A stretch of DNA of 64,000 nucleotides from Caldilineaceae bacterium. Its GTDB lineage: Bacteria; Chloroflexota; Anaerolineae; Caldilineales; Caldilineaceae. The stretch's first letter is position 1; every line of letters begins with the position of its first letter. The notes below the pieces were generated by a model. It worked only from the letters and a program-made list of their open reading frames with translations, ran no database searches and was not told the DNA's origin. This document shows positions 42,330 to 50,031 of the stretch, in pieces. The stretch lies in NCBI GenBank assembly GCA_019637645.1, contig JAHBVH010000015.1:62001-126000 (forward strand), in the 5' to 3' direction. A program made the position numbers and the translations under genes.

Positions 42330-43701
42330 ACTTTGGGGCGGACGGTTTACCGGCGCGACCGACCCGCTGATGGAAGAATTTAACGCCTCCATTGGCTTTG
42401 ACAAACGGTTATGGGCCGTGGATATCCAGGGTAGCCAAGCCTATGCCCGTGGCTTGGCGCGCGCTGGTATCCTGACCAACGACGAGGCCGACCAACTTGT
42501 CGCTGGGCTCGAACAAGTGGCTGCGGAATGGCAGCGCGGTGAATTTGTCCTTAAGCCCAGTGACGAAGATATTCACACCGCCAATGAACGGCGGCTGACC
42601 GAGTTGATCGGCGCGGTGGCGGGCAAACTCCACACCGGGCGCAGCCGTAACGATCAAGTCGCCACCGATGTACGCCTCTGGTTACGGGGCGAAATTGCCC
42701 AGTTACAGGCCCATCTGCAACAACTGATCCGCGTGACCGTTGATCGGGCCGAGAGCGAGATCGATCTGCTCATGCCGGGCTATACCCATATGCAGCCAGC
42801 CCAGCCGATCCGCTGGAGCCACTGGCTGCTCAACCATGTCTGGGGTTGGCAGCGCGATGCCCAGCGCCTAGCCGAATTGAGTGAGCGCGTCAATGTCATG
42901 CCCCTGGGCAGTGGTGCCTTTGCGGGCAATCCCTTTCGCATTGACCGCCCCCAAATGGCCGCCGACCTGGGCTTTCGGGACATTACTTATAACAGTATTG
43001 ATGGCGTTAGCGATCGCGATTTTATTGTGGAATTCCTCTTTTGGGCCACGCTGACCATGGTCCATCTCAGCCGGTTGGCCGAGGATCTGGTCATCTACAG
43101 CAGCCGTGAATTTAGCTTTGTCACCCTGGCGGATGCCTACAGCACCGGCAGCAGCATTATGCCCCAAAAGAAAAACCCGGACGCGCTCGAACTCCTGCGC
43201 GGCAAATCGGGGCGGGTCATGGGCAGCATGACTGGGTTGATCGCCACGCTCAAGGGCCTACCTTCTTCCTATAACAAGGATCTCCAGGAAGATAAAGAAC
43301 CCCTCTTCGATGCCATGCACAACCTGAAGAGTTCGCTCCAAATTGCCTGTGGTGTTATCTCTACCCTAACCCCGAATGTCGCGGCGCTGCGCGCCGCCCT
43401 TGGGGCCGAGATGTTGGCGACCGACTTGGCTGAGTATCTGGTGCGCAAAGGGGTACCCTTCCGCGAGACCCACCATGTGGCCGGGGCCGCCGTGCGCATG
43501 GCCGAAATGCAGGCCGTACCCCTTTCGGCGCTTACCTTCGAAGATCTGCTCACGCTCCATCATGCCTTTGAAGAAGATGTGTTAGCCGTTTGGAACTTTG
43601 AACAGAGCGTCGAACAGCGCGATGTCGCGGGCGGCACCAGTCGGCGCGCCGTCACCGAACAGATTGCCAAGCTGCGCGAGTGGCTGGCAACGCAAGGGTA
43701 A
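42319..43701 (+). CDS. argH: Argininosuccinate lyase
   Basis: A 460-residue argininosuccinate lyase, the last arginine-biosynthesis step, cleaving argininosuccinate to arginine and fumarate. Features are the start [55 protein letters not shown], and the fumarase/lyase signature [12 protein letters not shown]. The start has an AAGGAG site that lies within the end of the CPBP gene, giving an 11-bp overlap and probable co-transcription. It is followed by a terminator. Confidence 0.96.
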   Translation: [460 protein letters not shown]

Positions 43702-43720
43702 TGGGTTGTTACCTGGGGAA

Positions 43721-43765
43721 GAAAAAGGGAAGGCGTCTGCTAGATGCCCTTCCCTTTTTCTTTTT
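43721..43765 (+). terminator. Rho-independent terminator of argH
   Basis: A long hairpin GAAAAAGGGAAGG... / ...CCTTCCCTTTTTC, with one bulged base and a G-T pair, is followed by TTTTT. It lies 20 bp after the argH stop. Confidence 0.82.
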
Positions 43766-43817
43766 GCTGCGGCTTATTCCCCGAATTTTCGGCGGGTATG
43801 CCATCCTATCCTGAGGG

Positions 43818-44618
43818 TTAGGCGAGAGGCGTTCGCTGTTGATAACGGAGTAATTCTTCTCGTGAGAGTTCGTCTGGGGTGACGAGTTTATAATGTTTTT
43901 CGAGGGAAATGGCAACGCCCTCTGTGCTTTGCTCAAATTGAAAAAGAGCAATGACATTATCTCTCATAAATTGGGCTGCAATGGGTTTGCAAATAAGCGT
44001 TGGAAATTTACTTTCGCACATAGCGATATCTTGCTCAATTTGCACTACCCCAAGCTTATCTTTACCACCTTTCGCTTGAACAGGTAGCACATAGTGGATA
44101 CCGCGCATGTCGATCCCAATATAGACTTCATCTGTCTCTACCTGACCCAATGCAGGTGCTGTTGTTCGCAAATGATTTTGCAGCGAATAACAGGTAATTC
44201 CTGTAAAAATATCGATCAAGCGGTTATAGCGCAGTTTCGCAAGGAGAGCTTGTTCGTCATCCAACGCATATTTGGCAATCACCCCAGGGGTCGCCTCTGG
44301 AATTTTGGTAACAACTAATCCTTCGGTTGGGACAATGTTAACAAATTTAGACAAAACAAATTTATACTGGCTAATACCGGCCTGTCGAATTATCCATTCG
44401 AGGCCAACAGGGGCAGTATCTTTAATGCGCTGCGGCAGCTCGCTTCGGAAACGAAAAGAATAGATCGCATCACCGACATTGCTAATCGGTTTAAGACCGA
44501 GTTCTGCCGCAACCTCATTGATTTCGCTGCGTGCGAAAGCTACCTCTGTGGCACCGAAGTGGTAATGCCGAAAGAAGATTTTTTCGATAATTTGTGTATA
44601 GCGTGGTATACCCGCCAT
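43818..44618 (-). CDS. Probable type II restriction endonuclease (PD-(D/E)XK-like)
   Basis: A 266-residue protein next to a DNA methyltransferase. The central block EVYIGIDMRGIHYVLPVQAK fits a PD-(D/E)XK nuclease core with Asp and a Gln-Ala-Lys catalytic triad, and it is followed by GGKDKLGVVQIEQD. No recognition sequence can be read. It starts 1 bp after the methyltransferase stop on the same strand, so the two form an operon with the methylase first, a common arrangement that protects the host before the nuclease appears. The base composition is richer in AT than the neighbours, which suggests transfer. Confidence 0.78.
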   Translation of the reverse strand: MAGIPRYTQIIEKIFFRHYHFGATEVAFARSEINEVAAELGLKPISNVGDAIYSFRFRSELPQRIKDTAPVGLEWIIRQAGISQYKFVLSKFVNIVPTEGLVVTKIPEATPGVIAKYALDDEQALLAKLRYNRLIDIFTGITCYSLQNHLRTTAPALGQVETDEVYIGIDMRGIHYVLPVQAKGGKDKLGVVQIEQDIAMCESKFPTLICKPIAAQFMRDNVIALFQFEQSTEGVAISLEKHYKLVTPDELSREELLRYQQRTPLA

Positions 44619-44619
44619 C

Positions 44620-45954
44620 TCAGCCCATCCATTTTAAGATGATAACTTCTTCCCGAAGTTCCATTTTAGTTGCTGTTGCTGCCCTTGTTCTAAATAAATC
44701 AATGCGATCGACATGATAGCCTAGATCTTCAGCAATTTCAGCCAAAAGTTCCCCAGTGCGAATAAGCACTTGCAAATACGAGGCTTGATCACCAACAACG
44801 TAAGCAAGCTGTGCTCCTGGTCGCAATACTGGACGCAAATCCGCTAAATGGCGCGCCATACCCCCAAAATAAAGCTTTGTTACTTTCCCATAAAGCTTTT
44901 CAAAACCGGAAGTTTTATTGAGCGCAATTCTACGTTCCTCAATTTGGTTGGCTAACGCTGTGATCTTTGGATAATGAGCAATCCACTGATCATCTCCATC
45001 CTCTTTGTAGACACCGCGTGTATTAGAACGTAAAAGCCCCTTTTTAAAGGTACGCAGTTCAGTCGTATTTTTCATAAATTCTAAAATAACAGACTCAAGC
45101 CTTGTGGTTCTCGTATAATCTTTTTCATTTGGATAAGGGGGAGATGTAATGACCGCATCAATGGATCTAGGGGCAATGAACGTGGACAAGCTACGCGCAT
45201 CAGCATGATGAACCACACAATGGGGGAATTCACGGCCAGCGATAGCCTTCAAGTCTTTGACCATCTGCTCAATCTCGTTTAGCCAAGGGGTGACAATTTC
45301 GGCGTCAACCTTTGCTTTGCCAAGACTAATTTCTGGGCCAAAACGTACATTGCTGGCATAAAAGACCAATACTTTCGCCAGTGCTAGGCGCGCATGCGCG
45401 TAAAATGGTGAGCCTTTAGATTGATTTAAACTGTTACGTAAAACGAGAATTTTGTGGAGGGGCAATGGGCTGATGGAATTCCGAATTAATAGCTTTTCTG
45501 CCTCGGGCTCTAACGTCAGTAGCGGTAAATCCGCAATATTCCCCTGAAATTTTATAGGGTCAGGGATTCCTTGCTGATCCAATACGCGCAAGGCTTTTTC
45601 AGCGATAGCGTGAGCAAAGCTGCGTAAACCGTCCGGATCAATCTGCCACTGCAACTTCACCGAATCCGCAAAATGGGCAAAAGGATTTGCTTCGATACCA
45701 ATACCAGCAATCTGGTTGAGCTTCGCTTCGACAATGGTTGTGCCTGTACCACAAAATGGATCAAGCAGAACACTACCCGGGTCTAAACCAAAGTCATGGA
45801 TGTAATCCCTTACCAGATGCGCCGGATATGACAAAACGAAACGATACCAATCATGAAAAGCTTTGTCCTGATCAGCCAAACGGTTGATTGTGCGGTCTTT
45901 ATAATTTGCTTCTGGTACGGTTTTCCCAGTGAGCGGCAATGTGAGTTGGTTCAA
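44620..45954 (-). CDS. Type II DNA methyltransferase (amino-methylase type)
   Basis: A 444-residue DNA methylase. Motif I is LLDPFCGTGTTIVEA (about residues 63-77), and the catalytic motif IV is ITSPPYPNEKDYTRTTRLE (about 265-283). The SPPY tetrapeptide favours N4-cytosine or N6-adenine methylation. Conserved LYFGGMARHLADLRPVLRPGAQLAYVVGDQ follows. There is a long insert between motifs I and IV, possibly for target recognition. It is the partner of the adjacent putative endonuclease. AT-rich codon use, unlike flanking argH and the aldo/keto reductase gene, suggests acquisition. Confidence 0.88.
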   Translation of the reverse strand: MNQLTLPLTGKTVPEANYKDRTINRLADQDKAFHDWYRFVLSYPAHLVRDYIHDFGLDPGSVLLDPFCGTGTTIVEAKLNQIAGIGIEANPFAHFADSVKLQWQIDPDGLRSFAHAIAEKALRVLDQQGIPDPIKFQGNIADLPLLTLEPEAEKLLIRNSISPLPLHKILVLRNSLNQSKGSPFYAHARLALAKVLVFYASNVRFGPEISLGKAKVDAEIVTPWLNEIEQMVKDLKAIAGREFPHCVVHHADARSLSTFIAPRSIDAVITSPPYPNEKDYTRTTRLESVILEFMKNTTELRTFKKGLLRSNTRGVYKEDGDDQWIAHYPKITALANQIEERRIALNKTSGFEKLYGKVTKLYFGGMARHLADLRPVLRPGAQLAYVVGDQASYLQVLIRTGELLAEIAEDLGYHVDRIDLFRTRAATATKMELREEVIILKWMG

Positions 45955-46295
45955 ACGGATCTCCTGCCAAGCGCGAAAAGAATAGGCTTATCATACAACA
46001 CATTTGTTCTGTAACAAAATGGATCGCCTAAGGCCACTGAAGAGGAATAGGACTGACGCCGCTGGTTGGTACGACCAGAGACCTTGTCATCTGGTTGGCT
46101 CTGTGGTCCCCACAACCACCAACGAAAGACGCTGTCAGGTTTTGTCCAAGTGCGTAACTTCTATGGGAAGTTATCTGTTCCTTATCTTAAGGAACTCCGA
46201 TGAGTTAGCTACGCGACACTATTTGCAAATTCAGCCCATTGCTACTATGATTTGCCCTGAAGACAAACCAGCGTAAAGATGAAGGGAACGCGACC
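45955..46295. other. Intergenic region with long repeat variant
   Basis: This 341-bp gap between the methylase and the aldo/keto reductase is largely filled by a repeat (46051-46162). The part at 45955-46050 should hold the methylase promoter. The part at 46165-46290 carries no recognised element. Confidence 0.5.
46051..46162. repeat. Dispersed intergenic repeat, long variant
   Basis: The right end TCCAAGTGCGTAACTTCT matches the end of the 83-bp element at 13.5 kb (CCCAAGTGCGTAACTTCT). The interior 46091-46136 is about 85% identical by eye to 4319-4364. The central perfect palindrome of the shorter copies is absent. This copy lies directly beside the restriction-modification pair. Confidence 0.62.
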
Positions 46296-47231
46296 ATGCA
46301 ATATACCACCTTGGGCCGGACTGGCTTGCGTGTCTCGACCATGGGGCTGGGTTGTGGTGGGCCCAGCCGTGTCGGTCTTTCAACGGGCAAAAGCGAAGCG
46401 GAACAGATCCAGCTTGTGCAGCAGGCGCTGGCGGCTGGGGTCAACTTTATTGATACGGCGGAATCCTATCAGACCGAAGCGATGGTGGGTAAGGCGATCC
46501 AGGGCCACCGCCGCGCCGAGGTCATCATCTCGACCAAAAAGAGCACCGGCCAAGCATTGTTGACGCCTGCCCAAGTGCAGACCGGGCTTGAGGCCAGCCT
46601 GAAACGGCTCGGCACCGATTACATCGATGTCTATCACTTGCACGGCGTGCGCCCAGAGCAATACGAAGACCTGGTAGCGGCAGTGGGGCCTACGTTGCAA
46701 CAGCTACGCCAACAGGGCAAGATTCGCTTTATCGGCATCACCGAATTGACCAACAGCGATCCGAATCACACCATGCTCCAACGGGCGTTACAGGACGATC
46801 TGTGGGAAGTGATGATGGTGGGCTTTAACCTGCTCAATCAGTCGGCACGCCAGCGCGTCTTTGCCGAAACCCAAGCCAAGGGCATTGGGGTCTTGATCAT
46901 GTTTGCCGTCCGTTTGGCCCTGAGCCGTCCTGCACGCTTACAAGAGGTGTTGCAAGAATTGGCCGCCAAAGGCGAGATCGATCCCCAGGAGTTTGATCAG
47001 GCAGATCCGCTGGGATTCCTCGTGCGCGAAGGCGGTGCGGTGAGTGTGCCCGATGCCGCCTACCGCTTCTGTCGCGATGAGCCCGGCGCGCATGTCGTGC
47101 TCGTCGGCACGGGCAACCCGGATCATTTGCAGGAGAACCTTGCTTCCTTTGACCGTCCCCCCCTGACTCCAGCCGTGGTCGCGCGGGTACAGCAGCTCTT
47201 TCGCCGTGTCGATTCGGTTTCGGGCCAATAA
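46296..47231 (+). CDS. Aldo/keto reductase
   Basis: A 311-residue NADPH-dependent aldo/keto reductase. The catalytic tetrad is visible: Asp and Tyr in FIDTAESYQTE, Lys in ISTKKS, and His in YHLHGV. The start YTTLGRTGLRVSTMGLGCGGPS is family-typical. The C-terminal VSVPDAAYRFCRDEPGAHVVLVGTGNPDHLQENL matches the cofactor-binding end. The substrate is unknown. A purine-rich region lies before the ATG. It is followed by an ACGCGGA-type palindrome. Confidence 0.9.
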   Translation: MQYTTLGRTGLRVSTMGLGCGGPSRVGLSTGKSEAEQIQLVQQALAAGVNFIDTAESYQTEAMVGKAIQGHRRAEVIISTKKSTGQALLTPAQVQTGLEASLKRLGTDYIDVYHLHGVRPEQYEDLVAAVGPTLQQLRQQGKIRFIGITELTNSDPNHTMLQRALQDDLWEVMMVGFNLLNQSARQRVFAETQAKGIGVLIMFAVRLALSRPARLQEVLQELAAKGEIDPQEFDQADPLGFLVREGGAVSVPDAAYRFCRDEPGAHVVLVGTGNPDHLQENLASFDRPPLTPAVVARVQQLFRRVDSVSGQ

Positions 47232-47277
47232 GCAGGTCGGGAAGATGCTCACGGCATCATCAAGAATAAAAATGGCC

Positions 47278-47345
47278 GGACGCGGATTTACGCGGAGGAA
47301 CGCGGATGAAGAAAAATCCGCGTTCCTCCGCGTAAATCCGCGTCC
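47278..47345. repeat. Long palindrome, ACGCGGATT-type
   Basis: Perfect 30-bp arms (starting GGACGCGGATTTACGCGG and ending in the complement at 47345) flank an 8-nt loop. The repeat shares its ACGCGGA unit structure with the palindromes at 38.73 and 61.08 kb. It lies between the aldo/keto reductase and the next methyltransferase gene. Confidence 0.9.
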
Positions 47346-47380
47346 CCTTTTGAGAATAGTCAGCCAGAAAGGCGGCGCTT

Positions 47381-48082
47381 GTGGATGAAGCAAGGCAATC
47401 CGCCATAAGTGCAGAGGAGCCAGTATGGCCGCGTCTGGGCCGCCAGTTGCCTTTGGAAACGGTCGCGCTGCCGGTGGGCGACCGTACATGGCAGCTCACT
47501 TGTGTGCCGAGCCGTGCTGGTTTGGCTGCCGATGCGACCCACCTGGAACATGACCTTTATGGTTTTCTCTTATGGGAAGCGGCGATTGGGCTAGCTCACT
47601 ATCTGACACAGACCAGGAGAGAGTGGCCGGGTAAACACGTACTGGAATTAGGGGCGGGCGTGGGGCTACCTGGGCTTGTAGCCCATAGCCTGGGCGCGAC
47701 GGTGCGGCAGACCGACTATCAACCCGATGCACTGGCCCTGACTGTTTGGAACGCACACCAGAACGGAATTACTGGCCTTGAGACCTTTCTGGCCGACTGG
47801 CGCACGTGGCGGCATGCCCCACGCTATGATCTCATCCTCGGCGCTGACATCCTCTATGACGCGACCCTCCATTTCTATCTGGAAACAATCTTTCATAAGC
47901 AACTTCGTCCTGGGGGTATGTTGCTCCTCAGTGATCCGGGCCGCCCCCAAGCCTTGGCCTTTGCCGTGCAATTAGAAGACCATGGCTGGCAACTCGATCT
48001 ACAGACCGTGGCTGTCACGTCCCGCCACCCTATGCCCCTAGCCACCTCGACCGAGATTACGATCCTAACGGCTCAGCGGTGA
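47381..48082 (+). CDS. Class I SAM-dependent methyltransferase (METTL21/16-like)
   Basis: A 233-residue methyltransferase. HVLELGAGVGLPGLVAHSLGA is motif I, VRQTDYQPDALALTVWNAHQNG follows, and YDLILGADILYDATLHFYLETI is the catalytic region with an (I/L)GADILYD motif. This pattern resembles the METTL21/nicotinamide N-methyltransferase-like group that often methylates proteins. The GTG at 47381 is taken as start because AGAAAGG lies upstream. The target is unknown. Confidence 0.82.
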   Translation: MDEARQSAISAEEPVWPRLGRQLPLETVALPVGDRTWQLTCVPSRAGLAADATHLEHDLYGFLLWEAAIGLAHYLTQTRREWPGKHVLELGAGVGLPGLVAHSLGATVRQTDYQPDALALTVWNAHQNGITGLETFLADWRTWRHAPRYDLILGADILYDATLHFYLETIFHKQLRPGGMLLLSDPGRPQALAFAVQLEDHGWQLDLQTVAVTSRHPMPLATSTEITILTAQR

Positions 48083-48271
48083 GCACTTCTCCCTCATCTG
48101 TTGTACCTTCGGCCTCGGTAAGCGAAACTACTTTTTCAAATTTACGTACTGATCCATAGATAGCTAGAGGAATGTTGAATGAGAAATTCCAGTATATGAG
48201 GAGATACACCGACTTTGTAGCTTGACTTTGATAACTTTTTGTTAAGTTTAATAACGGAGAAGAATGATACG

Positions 48272-48940
48272 ATGCAAACTAATCATGAAACGAACAAGGC
48301 AGGGCTGTGGGGCCTCCTTTTGATCGGTGCAGGGCTCTTCTTCCTGCTCCAGAATTTAGGGTGGTTCGGTTGGTTAAGTGACTTTATTTGGGTTGGGATA
48401 TTTAGTGGCGGCGGCCTGATCTTTCTCTATTTCTTTTTGAGCCGCCGGCAGGATCAGTGGTGGGCTGCGATTCCCGGCTTTACCCTCCTCGGCTTAGCCA
48501 CGGTGATCTTTCTGGATAATCTGGGCCCGGCCTTTCTGGCCCCGTTCAGCGGTTCCGTCTTTCTCGGCTCCATCGGGTTAGGCTTTATGATGGTCTATTT
48601 GGCTAATCCACAGTTATGGTGGGCGATCATCCCTGGCGGTGTTATGGCGACCTTGGCCGTGGTGGCCGGTGCCGACCAACTGGGTTTCCTGGGCTTTGAT
48701 ACGGGTGGGCTTTTCTTCTTGGGGTTAGGCGGTACTTTTCTGGTGTTAGCCCTCCTTTCCCAACGCAATGGGGAACAGCAAAGCTGGGCCTTTATCCCTG
48801 CCGCGGTGCTACTGACCATGGGGATTCTCATTGGCACCCATTGGATGATCTTTGCGAGCACTTTGTGGCCGCTGGCCCTGATCTTGGCGGGTGGTTATTG
48901 GATCTGGCGCAGCCGTCAGCCAAAGATGGAAGGTGACTAA
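48272..48940 (+). CDS. Multi-span membrane protein, DUF5668/LiaF-N-like
   Basis: A 222-residue membrane protein with repeated short spans: LWGLLLIGAGLFFLLQNLGWFGW, FIWVGIFSGGGLIFLYFFLS, IPGFTLLGLATVIFLDNLG, and a C-terminal STLWPLALILAGGYWIW. The GLLLIGAGLFFLLQNLG module is the N-terminal pattern of LiaF-like proteins and is found twice in this locus, also in the next gene. It starts 60 bp before the next gene and is probably co-transcribed with it. A GGAGAAG site lies about 11 bp before the ATG. Confidence 0.75.
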   Translation: MQTNHETNKAGLWGLLLIGAGLFFLLQNLGWFGWLSDFIWVGIFSGGGLIFLYFFLSRRQDQWWAAIPGFTLLGLATVIFLDNLGPAFLAPFSGSVFLGSIGLGFMMVYLANPQLWWAIIPGGVMATLAVVAGADQLGFLGFDTGGLFFLGLGGTFLVLALLSQRNGEQQSWAFIPAAVLLTMGILIGTHWMIFASTLWPLALILAGGYWIWRSRQPKMEGD

Positions 48941-49000
48941 AGCCGGTCGGGGATATCCGCCCAGATCCCCGGCGCGCCAACAAGTATAAAGAGGAAAATA

Positions 49001-49924
49001 ATGGTTACGCGTAAAGAGAAAAGTCGATCAAGTGTCTTTGGCCCAATTGTGTTAATTGGGTTGGGTGTCGTGCTTTTGTTAAGCAACTTTGGCATCCTCG
49101 AATGGAATCTATGGGAATTAGCCGCGCGCTTTTGGCCGCTCTTTTTGGTGGCGGCTGGCCTCGACCTCTTGTTAGGCCGACGCACGAATAGCGGTGCTGT
49201 GGTGGCGATTATGCTGATCATCGGGCTCTTGCTTGGTGGTTTTTGGCTAGGCTATTTTCAAAGCAGCCCTGCCACAGGCGGCGCCGGGCAGCCAGTTCAG
49301 CAAGCTTTAGAAGGGGCAACGCAGGCTACGATTGATATTGAATCCAGTGTGAGCCAGATGCAGATCCAAAGCGGTGCTACGGCTACCATGCTCGTCGAAG
49401 GCAATGTTGCGCTGCACAACAATGAAAGATTAGACAGCAATTTCCGCACAGATAGCGGAATGGCGTACTATACCCTGCGCAGTGCTAGCCCCAGCGTTAT
49501 CCTACCTAGCTTTGGCAACCGCGAAGATGGCCTGTGGGATCTGCGCCTCAATGCCCAAACACCGACCGCCCTGACGGTGGAAACCGGGGTTGGGTCGGCT
49601 ACCCTCAATTTGGAACAATTGAACTTGACCGCATTGGCTGTGAGCGCTGGGATCGGCAAGGTCGAAATTACCCTCCCCGCCCAAGGTAACTTCGCCGGTG
49701 CGATTGAGGGTGGCATCGGTGAAATTGTGGTCATTGTGCCAGATACGCTGGCGGTTACGCTGATTGCCAAGGCCGGTGTGGGTAATGTTGAGATTGATAG
49801 TAATTACTATAAAAATGGCGATGAATATCGCTCTTCCAACTTTGATAGCGCCGCCAATCAAGCCACGCTCACCATCGATGGTGGCGTTGGCCGCATTGTT
49901 GTGCGCCAAGTCAGCAAGCGCTAG
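49001..49924 (+). CDS. LiaF-like transmembrane protein with beta-rich C-terminal domain
   Basis: A 307-residue protein. Four hydrophobic segments near the N-terminus (VFGPIVLIGLGVVLLLSNFGIL, LWELAARFWPLFLVAAGLDLLLG, AVVAIMLIIGLLLGGFWLGY) precede a domain of repeated beta strands with small polar residues (IDIESSVSQMQIQSG, LTVETGVGSATLNLEQLNL, VSAGIGKVEITLP, IEGGIGEIVVIVP, AGVGNVEIDS, DGGVGRIVV). Such beta-helix-like C-termini are seen in LiaF and putative-adhesin domains. A role in envelope stress sensing is a reasonable guess. An AGAGGAAAATA site precedes the ATG. Confidence 0.78.
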   Translation: MVTRKEKSRSSVFGPIVLIGLGVVLLLSNFGILEWNLWELAARFWPLFLVAAGLDLLLGRRTNSGAVVAIMLIIGLLLGGFWLGYFQSSPATGGAGQPVQQALEGATQATIDIESSVSQMQIQSGATATMLVEGNVALHNNERLDSNFRTDSGMAYYTLRSASPSVILPSFGNREDGLWDLRLNAQTPTALTVETGVGSATLNLEQLNLTALAVSAGIGKVEITLPAQGNFAGAIEGGIGEIVVIVPDTLAVTLIAKAGVGNVEIDSNYYKNGDEYRSSNFDSAANQATLTIDGGVGRIVVRQVSKR

Positions 49925-49934
49925 GTAAACGTGA

Positions 49935-49983
49935 AACGTGCTGCGTGATTCGTGAACACATTACGCGAATCACGCAGCACGTT
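49935..49983. repeat. 18-bp hairpin at convergent junction
   Basis: Arms AACGTGCTGCGTGATTCG and CGAATCACGCAGCACGTT pair perfectly around a 13-nt loop. It follows the LiaF-like stop and precedes the end of the minus-strand repeat-protein gene, so it could end transcription from both sides although it has no long T-run. Confidence 0.75.
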
Positions 49984-50031
49984 ACCATATCATCGCCGTT
50001 GCCACGTCATCAGAGGGGGAGTGCACTAGTG

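Noticed and set aside
43818..46162. Larger defence island around the restriction-modification pair
   Set aside because: Flanking genes are argH and an ordinary aldo/keto reductase; no further defence genes were found.
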